Shown here piece after piece: positions 1 through 6,260 of a stretch of 9,328 bases of DNA. The translations under genes were made by a program, and so were the position numbers. Each line of letters begins with the position of its first letter. The first letter of the stretch is position 1. The notes under the pieces were generated by a model. The model was not told the origin of the DNA. It saw only the letters and a list, made by a program, of their open reading frames with translations, and did no database searches. The DNA lies in contig CANCFZ010000085.1 in NCBI GenBank assembly GCA_947377425.1, forward strand, positions 1-9,328, written 5' to 3'. Source of the stretch: Flavobacteriaceae bacterium (lineage in GTDB: Bacteria; Bacteroidota; Bacteroidia; Flavobacteriales; Flavobacteriaceae).

Positions 1-245
1 GGACAATGTGCTACAACAGCAACAATGAGTGTTACGATTACGGCACCGGTAGTTCCAACTTTCACACAGTTAGGACCTTATTGTCAGAATGATATACCAG
101 GAGTTTTGGTAAGTCCATCAACAAATGGTATAACAGGAACTTGGTCACCAGCAACAATTTCAACAGCTACAGTAGGAACACAAACGTATACTTTTACACC
201 AGCTTTGGGACAATGTGCTACAACAGCAACAATGAGTGTTACGAT
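1..245 (+). repeat. Direct 38-bp repeat inside the adhesin gene, period 207 bp
   Basis: Bases 1-38 recur without a mismatch at 208-245, and identity stops abruptly at the next base. Both copies encode the same segment, GQCATTATMSVT, at the end of successive adhesin modules. The 207-bp period is exactly 69 codons, so whole modules can be gained or lost in frame. The left copy starts at the window edge, so the repeat probably extends upstream. Perfect identity points to recent duplication or gene conversion between modules. Confidence 0.9.
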
Positions 246-777
246 ACTTCCATTGCCAAATGCAGGAACAAATGGTGTTTTACCAATTTGTAACAACCCA
301 ATACCACAAGATTTATTTTTAAGTTTGGGCGGTACGCCTCAATTGGGAGGAATTTGGACTCCAATCTTAAACAGTGGAACTGGATTTTTTGATCCAGCTA
401 TTGATGCGGCTGGAGTTTATACTTACACAATAATTTCACCTTGTTCAACGGTGTCAGCAACTGTAACAGTGTCTATTTGTCCTACAATTGATATTATTGT
501 ACCAGACGGTTTTTCACCAAATGGTGACGGTATAAACGATGAATTTGTAGTCAGAAATCTATCTAATTTATATCCAAATTATACTTTAGAAATTTACAAT
601 AGATATGGAAGTGTTTTATATAAAGGAAACATTAATACTCCAAACTGGAATGGAAAATCAACAGAAGCATTGACTATTGGTGATGGTTTACTTCCAACAG
701 GTGTTTATTTCTTTATTATTGAATTTAATGATGGAAATAGAAAACCATTGCAAGGAAGAGTCTATTTAAGTAGATAA
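1..777 (+). CDS. T9SS type B sorting domain adhesin, 3' end only (5' end outside window)
   Basis: The reading frame is open from the first base, so this is the last 258 codons of a longer gene; the internal ATG at 25 is not the true start. Residues 1-80 are Thr/Ser/Gly-rich, Ig/PKD-like adhesin repeats (TGTWSPATIS, QTYTFTPALGQC), and residues about 84-160 are a related but diverged module (LGGTPQLGGIWTP, DAAGVYTYT). From about residue 163 to the end is the gliding-motility-associated C-terminal domain (CHU_C, TIGR04131 type): VPDGFSPNGDGINDEF, then YNRYGSVLY, NWNGKS and a PTGVYFF strand. In Bacteroidota this domain directs secretion through the type IX system to the cell surface. SprB of Flavobacterium johnsoniae is the best-known relative in style, but I cannot assign this gene to SprB. 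The PorP/SprF gene 14 nt downstream supports the call. Secretion class is well supported; the ligand is unknown. Confidence 0.93.
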   Translation, partial: GQCATTATMSVTITAPVVPTFTQLGPYCQNDIPGVLVSPSTNGITGTWSPATISTATVGTQTYTFTPALGQCATTATMSVTILPLPNAGTNGVLPICNNPIPQDLFLSLGGTPQLGGIWTPILNSGTGFFDPAIDAAGVYTYTIISPCSTVSATVTVSICPTIDIIVPDGFSPNGDGINDEFVVRNLSNLYPNYTLEIYNRYGSVLYKGNINTPNWNGKSTEALTIGDGLLPTGVYFFIIEFNDGNRKPLQGRVYLSR

Positions 778-791
778 TTGAAAAGCTATTG

Positions 792-1748
792 ATGAATATG
801 AAAAATAAAAATATAAAATACCTGATTCTTTTAAGTACTTTTTTTATGTGCTTAATTTCATCAGCTCAGCAAAATCCACAATACACTCAATATATGTACA
901 ATATGAGTGTGTTAAATCCAGCTTATGCAACTGACAATGCTGATGTTATAAATCTTGGAGGTTTATATAGAGCACAATGGGTTGGTTCTGTCGGTGGTCC
1001 AACAACTGGTTCATTTTTTGCACATTCAGCATTTGGAAAAAGAGTAGAAGGCGGATTATCTATAATACATGATCAAATTGGGGATGTAGTAAAAGAAACT
1101 AATTTTTATGCTGATTTTGCCTATGTTTTACCAGTAAGTGAAAAGCATAAATTATCATTCGGATTGAAAGCAGGAGCAACTTTTTTTAGTACTAATTTTA
1201 ATGGATTTGTGTATTCAGATGCATTGCCAGATCAAGCTTTTGCTAATAATTTGAGCAGAACTTTTCCTAATATTGGTGTTGGAACTTATTATTTTGGAGA
1301 GAATTATTATGTTGGTTTCTCTGCTCCAAATTTACTGACGTCAAAACATTTAGAAAAACAAGACGGAATTGTAAGAACGGGTTCAGAAGAAATTCATTAT
1401 TTTCTAACAGGAGGTTATATTTTCACTCTAAATGACCATTTAAAATTGAAACCGGCTTTTATGACTAAAGCAGTTTCAGGAGCTCCATTATCTCTTGATT
1501 TTACGGCAAACGTATTGATTAACAATATCTTTGAAGCAGGATTAGGGTATCGTTTAGGAGATTCAATGAGTGGTTTAGTTAATTTTAAAGTTACACCAAC
1601 GTTACGTGTAGGATATGCTTATGATTATACTTTGTCAAATTTAGGACGATTCAATTCGGGTTCTCACGAAATAATGGTACTATTTGACCTTAGTAAATCT
1701 GGAAATAAAAACACCAATGGTTACGATAAATCACCAAGGTTTTTCTAA
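792..1748 (+). CDS. PorP/SprF family type IX secretion outer-membrane protein
   Basis: This is a 318-residue protein from the ATG at 792. A TTG at 789 also lies in frame, and an ATG at 798 would give an equally good signal peptide, so the exact start is uncertain by two codons. The N-terminus is a Sec signal peptide (basic KNKNIK, hydrophobic core, probable cleavage at SSA|QQ near residue 25). The mature start, QQNPQYTQYMYN followed by NPAYA, is the hallmark of the PorP/SprF family (TIGR03519), and its length of about 300-340 residues also fits. The rest alternates short amphipathic strands and turns, as expected for an outer-membrane beta-barrel. In F. johnsoniae SprF is needed for surface delivery of the SprB adhesin, and many paralogs sit beside type B secreted proteins. 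The position 14 nt after the adhesin suggests this copy serves that client. It is probably translated from the adhesin transcript, since there is no room for a separate promoter. Confidence 0.92.
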   Translation: MNMKNKNIKYLILLSTFFMCLISSAQQNPQYTQYMYNMSVLNPAYATDNADVINLGGLYRAQWVGSVGGPTTGSFFAHSAFGKRVEGGLSIIHDQIGDVVKETNFYADFAYVLPVSEKHKLSFGLKAGATFFSTNFNGFVYSDALPDQAFANNLSRTFPNIGVGTYYFGENYYVGFSAPNLLTSKHLEKQDGIVRTGSEEIHYFLTGGYIFTLNDHLKLKPAFMTKAVSGAPLSLDFTANVLINNIFEAGLGYRLGDSMSGLVNFKVTPTLRVGYAYDYTLSNLGRFNSGSHEIMVLFDLSKSGNKNTNGYDKSPRFF

Positions 1749-1749
1749 A

Positions 1750-3630
1750 ATGATACACATGAAAAATTTATATACCTATATCTTCATTTTATTTTTTAGT
1801 CTAAGTTGTTTTGGACAAAAACCTACTATGAAAAGAGCGAATGATTTATTTGTTAATAGATCTTATGTCGATGCTGCTAAAATGTATGAAGCATTGAAAC
1901 CAACTCAGCAAGTACTTCAAAACTTGGGCGATTGTTATTACAATAATTCTCAAATGGATTTTGCAGTAAAGAACTACGGACAATTATTCTTTTCATTTAA
2001 AGATAGCTTGAAACATGAATCATATTTCAAATATGCACATGCTTTAAAAGGAAATAATGATAACGCAAAGGCTGATGAAATTATGAGTGAATATCTAAAA
2101 TTTCAGGTAGACACAAAGAAATTTATTGAGAATTTACAAAATATAGTTCCTTATGATTATGAAATCCAAACAATGTCAAAAAGTACTTCTAATGGTGATT
2201 TTGGAATGTCATTTTTTGGAGATAAAGTAGTTTTTGCATCTTTAAGAAGTACCGATAAACCTATTTTTAATTGGAATCAAAAGCCTTATCTAGATTTATT
2301 TGAAGCAACAGTTTCTAAAGATGGACAACTTGAAAATATCAAACCGTTTTCTGATAAAATCAATACTAAAACTCACGAAAGTAATGCAACTTTCTCTCAA
2401 GATGGAAAAATAATGTATTTCAGTAGAACCAATTCCAAAAGAGTTAAAATTGGGGAAGAGAAATATGCAACAGTAAAAGTTTTCAAAGCAGAATTGGTTA
2501 ATAATGAATGGACTAATATCACAGAACTGCCATTTTCAAACGATTTATATTCTGTAGAACATCCATTTTTGACAAAGGATGGAAAAAAATTATATTTTGC
2601 TAGTGATATGCCAGGAACATTGGGTTCAATGGATATTTATTATGTTGATGTGAATGACGATGGAACTTATGGAATTCCAAAAAATCTTGGTGATGCAATT
2701 AACACTATTCACAGAGAACAGTTTCCTTTTTTAACAGAAGATGGAACATTATATTTTGCTTCCGATGGTCATGAAGGAATGGGTGGTTTGGATATTTTTA
2801 TGAGTAAAATGTACAATGAAATTTACATAAAGCCACTTAATTTAGGACAAACAATCAATAGCAATATGGATGATTTTGCGTATGTTTTAGATGAAAAAGA
2901 AAATAAAGGATATTTATCTTCTAATAGAAAAGGTTCTGATAATTTGTACAGTTTTATTAGAAAAGAAAATGAAAGACGCTTCCTAGTTGAAGGAGATATT
3001 AAAGATAAAACTACCAAAAATTTATTACCAGGAACCACAGTAACTTTGTATGATGAAGACAACAAATTAGTTGGTCAAATGGTTGTTGGTTCTAAAGCAG
3101 AATATTTCTTCAATACTAAACCAAATAAAAAATATAGAATTGAAGCCGTAAGAGATTTATACATTCCAAATAGTTTAGAATTTACTACAAACGATGAAGG
3201 AAAAGCTCGTTTTACAATAGAACTTGAAGTCGAATCTTATGATGATGCAGAAGACATCGTTGTGACTAAACAAGATGGATATGTTTATATTGAATTGGAA
3301 AACATTTACTTCGATTTGAATAAATGGAATATTAAAGAGCAAGCCGCCAAAATCCTAGATGTTTTAGTTGATTTGTTAAATAAATATCCACTTATGGAAG
3401 TTCAAGTTGGTGCACATACCGATTCGAGAGCTTCTGAGACTTACAATTTAATTCTTTCTAATAACAGAGCAGCTTCTACTTTAGAATATTTAGTTGACAA
3501 AGGAATCAATAGAAAGAGATTGCGTTTTAAAGGATATGGCGAAAGCACTCCGCTTATAAAATGTGGTGATAAGTGTACAGAAATTGAGCACTCAATTAAT
3601 CGAAGATGTGAATTTAGAATATTGAAATAG
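1750..3630 (+). CDS. PorE-like OmpA family protein (TPR, PD40 propeller, CRD, OmpA_C)
   Basis: This is a 626-residue protein from the ATG at 1750, one base after the stop of the previous gene; ATG 1759 (MKNLYTY) is a good alternative. The domains in order are: signal peptide (1 to about 22, ending SLSCFGQ); TPR-like helices (about 25-130); PD40/WD40-like propeller blades with repeated DGK.LYFAS or similar motifs (about 213-226, 271-299, 325-352, 375-395); a carboxypeptidase-regulatory-like beta sandwich (about 410-495); and an OmpA C-terminal domain (about 515-626). The OmpA part contains HTDSR and LSNNRA, with D558 and R573 spaced 15 residues apart like the peptidoglycan diaminopimelate-binding pair of known OmpA proteins. 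It also has a CGDKC loop. This order matches PorE of Porphyromonas gingivalis, which is linked to the T9SS and binds peptidoglycan. The inferred role is anchoring the PorP/SprF-adhesin assembly to the cell wall. The lipobox is imperfect, so lipoprotein status is unclear. It may be a cassette-specific paralog rather than the core PorE. Confidence 0.88.
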   Translation: MIHMKNLYTYIFILFFSLSCFGQKPTMKRANDLFVNRSYVDAAKMYEALKPTQQVLQNLGDCYYNNSQMDFAVKNYGQLFFSFKDSLKHESYFKYAHALKGNNDNAKADEIMSEYLKFQVDTKKFIENLQNIVPYDYEIQTMSKSTSNGDFGMSFFGDKVVFASLRSTDKPIFNWNQKPYLDLFEATVSKDGQLENIKPFSDKINTKTHESNATFSQDGKIMYFSRTNSKRVKIGEEKYATVKVFKAELVNNEWTNITELPFSNDLYSVEHPFLTKDGKKLYFASDMPGTLGSMDIYYVDVNDDGTYGIPKNLGDAINTIHREQFPFLTEDGTLYFASDGHEGMGGLDIFMSKMYNEIYIKPLNLGQTINSNMDDFAYVLDEKENKGYLSSNRKGSDNLYSFIRKENERRFLVEGDIKDKTTKNLLPGTTVTLYDEDNKLVGQMVVGSKAEYFFNTKPNKKYRIEAVRDLYIPNSLEFTTNDEGKARFTIELEVESYDDAEDIVVTKQDGYVYIELENIYFDLNKWNIKEQAAKILDVLVDLLNKYPLMEVQVGAHTDSRASETYNLILSNNRAASTLEYLVDKGINRKRLRFKGYGESTPLIKCGDKCTEIEHSINRRCEFRILK

Positions 3631-3634
3631 AAAT

Positions 3635-3669
3635 AAAAAAGCCAGTTTAATTTAAAAACTGGCTTTTTT
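3635..3669. terminator. Bidirectional intrinsic terminator between convergent genes
   Basis: Bases 3635-3648 and 3656-3669 form a perfect 14-bp inverted repeat around a 7-nt loop. The core is GCCAG/CTGGC, flanked by six A on the left and six T on the right. The stem therefore ends in a U-tract on either strand. It lies 5 nt after the stop of the OmpA-family gene and 1 nt from the stop codon of the convergent E1 gene, so it can end transcription from both sides. Confidence 0.9.
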
Positions 3670-3670
3670 A

Positions 3671-6073
3671 TTAGTACAAACTTTTATATTTTGATGGATT
3701 TGCTTCACTCATGATAGCGTAAACTTTCTCAAAAATATCTTCGACAGATGGTTTTGAAAAATAATCACCGTCGGTTCCATAAGCTGGTCGATGTGGTTTA
3801 GATGCTAATGTTTGTGGTGCGCTATCTAAATAGTTATAGCCTTTTTGAACTTCTATAATTTCTTGTAAGATGTAAGCACTTGCACCACCAGGAACGTCTT
3901 CATCAATTACCAAAAGACGATTGGTTTTTGCAATACTTTTTACAATATCATGATTTACATCAAATGGTAATAACGATTGAATATCAATAATCTCACAATT
4001 AATCCCAACGGTTTCAAGTTCTTTAGCAGCTTGTTCTACTAATCTCAAAGTTGAACCATAAGAAACTAAAGTAATATCTTTTCCTTCTTTAATTGTTTCA
4101 ACAACACCAATTGGAGTTTTAAATTCACCTAAATTAGTTGGCATTTTTTCTTTCAAACGATAACCGTTTAAACATTCGATTACTAATGCTGGTTCGTCTT
4201 TTTCTAATAAAGCATTATAAAAACCTGCTGCTTTAGTCATATTTCTTGGAACCAAAACATGAATTCCACGAATTGCATTGATAATCATTCCCATAGGTGA
4301 ACCCGAATGCCAAACGCCTTCCAAACGATGTCCACGAGTTCTTATAATTAATGGTGCTTTTTGTCTTCCAGCTGTTCTGTATTGAAGTGTAGCCAAATCA
4401 TCACTCATAATTTGAATCGCATACAACAAGTAATCCAAATATTGAATTTCAGCAATTGGTCGCAATCCACGCATCGCCATTCCTATTCCTTGTCCAAGAA
4501 TTGTAGCTTCACGAATTCCGACATCGGCAACACGAAGTTCTCCGTATTTTTCCTGCATGCCTTCCAAACCTTGATTTACGTCTCCAATATTTCCGGCGTC
4601 TTCTCCAAAAATTAAGCTTTCTGGATATTTTGTAAAAATGGCATCAAAATTATCTCTCAAAACCAAACGAGCATCAACTTCTTCCGCTGAATTGTCATAA
4701 GTGGCAGCCACTTCTCTAGCGCTCAAAACATTTTTATTCGATTCAGAAAATAAATGTGAACTGAACTTTGGCTGAATTTTATTGGTATAATTGGTAATCC
4801 ATGAAGCTAATTGCGATTGACTATTTTCATTAATAACCATTCGTAAAACTTTTCGAGCTGAAGTCAAAATATCTTTACGAATTGGTTCTTTTATTGAAGC
4901 TAAATCATTTACGATTTTCTCAATAAAAACTTTATTCTCACTTTGTGTAGCGATGTTATTTAACAAACCAACAAGCTCTTTTTGTTCGTCTTTCATTGGA
5001 GTTACGAACGCTGTCCAAGCTGCTTTTTTGCCTTCTAAAACATCTTTTTTCACTTGATTGTCGATTGCATCTAATTCTTCGGCTGTAGCCAAATTGTTGT
5101 TGATTAACCATGAACGCATTTGTGTTAAACAATCAAATTCGGTTTCCCAAGCAAGTCGTTCAGCATTTTTGTAACGTTCATGACTTCCAGAAGTTGAATG
5201 TCCTTGCGGTTGCGTTAATTCTTGGACGTGAATTAAAACTGGTAAATGTTCTTCACGAGCAATTGCAGCAGCTTTTTCATAAGTAGCCACCAAAGTTGGA
5301 TAATCCCAACCTTTGACAGTCATTATTTCATAACCGTTAGCATTTTCATCACGTTGGAAACCTTTTAAAATTTCCGATATATTTTCTTTAGTTGTTTGAT
5401 GTCTTGCGTGAACCGAAATTCCGTATTCGTCGTCCCAAACGCTCATAACCATTGGCACTTGTAAAACTCCAGCAGCATTGATGGTTTCAAAAAACAAACC
5501 TTCTGATGTTGAAGCATTTCCAATGGTTCCCCAAGCGATTTCATTTCCGTTTTCGGAGAAATTGGTTTGATTGATTCCGTTTACGTTTCTATATATTTTT
5601 GATGCTTGTGCCAATCCTAATAAACGAGGCATTTGTCCAGCAGTTGGAGAAATATCGGCACTTGAATTTTTTTGTTGGGTTAAGTTGTTCCAATTTCCAT
5701 TTTCGTCAAGCGAATGAGTGGCAAAATGTCCACCCATTTGACGTCCAGCACTCATTGGATCAAAATTTATATCGGTATGACCATACAATCCTGCAAAGAA
5801 TTGCTTAATATTCATAGCACCAATTGCCATCATAAACGTTTGATCACGATAATATCCCGAACGGAAATCACCATTTTTAAAAGCTTTGGCTAATGCCAAC
5901 TGCGGCACTTCTTTTCCATCACCAAAAATTCCGAATTTGGCTTTACCAGTAAGTACTTCACGTCTTCCTAATAAGCTGCATTCACGGCTGATTGTTGCAA
6001 TTTTATAATCGTTTAAAACTTCGGCTTTAAAATCTTCAAAAGTAATTTCGACTTTGGTTTGTGTTTCGGTCAT
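3671..6073 (-). CDS. 2-oxoacid dehydrogenase E1, fused alpha and beta subunits (probably branched-chain type)
   Basis: This 800-residue cytosolic thiamine-diphosphate enzyme would decarboxylate a 2-oxoacid and acylate the lipoyl group of an E2 partner. The alpha half (about 15-330) has the YYRDQ segment (74-78), the ThDP/Mg region from GNAS (185-188) to WDDEYGIS (213-220), and the E1-alpha loop GHSTS (291-295). A helical linker (about 330-450) leads to the beta half (about 455-790), with FGEDAG (E491), EIQYLDY, the conserved histidine in WHSGSP (H589) and DIQSLLPFD. Separate alpha and beta subunits are about 350 and 330 residues, so this is a fusion with a linker. Such fusions are common in Bacteroidota. 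The substrate cannot be read from sequence; 2-oxoisovalerate-type acids, which prime branched fatty acids, are my inference. The canonical GDG...NN motif is altered. No E2 or E3 gene is adjacent. The ATG at 6073 suits the promoter just upstream. Confidence 0.93.
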   Translation of the reverse strand: MTETQTKVEITFEDFKAEVLNDYKIATISRECSLLGRREVLTGKAKFGIFGDGKEVPQLALAKAFKNGDFRSGYYRDQTFMMAIGAMNIKQFFAGLYGHTDINFDPMSAGRQMGGHFATHSLDENGNWNNLTQQKNSSADISPTAGQMPRLLGLAQASKIYRNVNGINQTNFSENGNEIAWGTIGNASTSEGLFFETINAAGVLQVPMVMSVWDDEYGISVHARHQTTKENISEILKGFQRDENANGYEIMTVKGWDYPTLVATYEKAAAIAREEHLPVLIHVQELTQPQGHSTSGSHERYKNAERLAWETEFDCLTQMRSWLINNNLATAEELDAIDNQVKKDVLEGKKAAWTAFVTPMKDEQKELVGLLNNIATQSENKVFIEKIVNDLASIKEPIRKDILTSARKVLRMVINENSQSQLASWITNYTNKIQPKFSSHLFSESNKNVLSAREVAATYDNSAEEVDARLVLRDNFDAIFTKYPESLIFGEDAGNIGDVNQGLEGMQEKYGELRVADVGIREATILGQGIGMAMRGLRPIAEIQYLDYLLYAIQIMSDDLATLQYRTAGRQKAPLIIRTRGHRLEGVWHSGSPMGMIINAIRGIHVLVPRNMTKAAGFYNALLEKDEPALVIECLNGYRLKEKMPTNLGEFKTPIGVVETIKEGKDITLVSYGSTLRLVEQAAKELETVGINCEIIDIQSLLPFDVNHDIVKSIAKTNRLLVIDEDVPGGASAYILQEIIEVQKGYNYLDSAPQTLASKPHRPAYGTDGDYFSKPSVEDIFEKVYAIMSEANPSKYKSLY

Positions 6074-6260
6074 ATTTGAAATGGAATTTCTTTATGAAAC
6101 AAATTTAATGAAAAAGTAGTAATAATTGCAATTCTATGAAAAAAATATAATTTGATTATTGATAATTAAAACGCATTAATGAATGTTTTAAATAGGATTT
6201 ATTCAATAAAAATGGATAATATTGATAGAATATTTAAAAAATAAAATATAATTCTGAGAA
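6074..6260. other. AT-rich intergenic region between two minus-strand genes
   Basis: This gap of 187 bp separates the 3' end of the pseudopeptidase-barrel gene from the start of the E1 gene. Apart from the promoter at 6100-6131 I see no gene, repeat or RNA element. A weak 7-bp stem (6166-6172 with 6185-6191) has no GC core or clean U-tract and is not convincing as a terminator. The upstream gene therefore has no obvious intrinsic terminator, and read-through into the E1 gene is possible. Confidence 0.6.
6100..6131 (-). promoter_or_regulatory. Bacteroidota-type promoter for the E1 gene
   Basis: Read on the minus strand, TTG (6131-6129) is followed after 21 nt by TAAATTTG (6107-6100). This matches the Flavobacterium/Bacteroidota consensus TTG-N17-23-TAnnTTTG of the primary sigma factor. 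The -7 box ends 26 nt before the ATG at 6073, leaving a short leader of roughly 20 nt with no Shine-Dalgarno sequence but A-rich DNA, as usual in this phylum. AT-rich DNA produces chance matches, but position and spacing are both right. Confidence 0.65.

Noticed and set aside
84..296. Minus-strand open frame within the adhesin gene
   Set aside because: It lies opposite a clearly coding repeat region and has no recognisable domain.
1684..1749. Upstream TTG extension of the PorE-like gene, overlapping the end of the PorP/SprF gene
   Set aside because: It would add 22 polar residues before an otherwise normal signal peptide; ATG 1750 or 1759 fits much better.
1804..1812. Possible lipobox (SLSC) in the PorE-like protein
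   Set aside because: The -3 position is Ser rather than Leu and a signal peptidase I site after CFG fits as well, so lipidation is not claimed.
2823..3065. Minus-strand open frame within the PorE-like gene
   Set aside because: It is antisense to conserved propeller and CRD sequence, with no promoter or family resemblance.
4361..4615. Plus-strand open frame within the E1 gene
   Set aside because: It is antisense to the conserved E1 beta catalytic region; low-complexity, Ser/Asn-rich translation typical of a shadow frame.
5599..5808. Plus-strand open frame within the E1 gene
   Set aside because: It is antisense to conserved E1 alpha sequence, with no signal of its own.
6166..6191. Weak inverted repeat considered as a terminator for the pseudopeptidase-barrel gene
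   Set aside because: The stem is 7 bp with one G-C pair and a 12-nt loop, and lies about 70 nt past the stop; such pairs arise by chance in AT-rich DNA.
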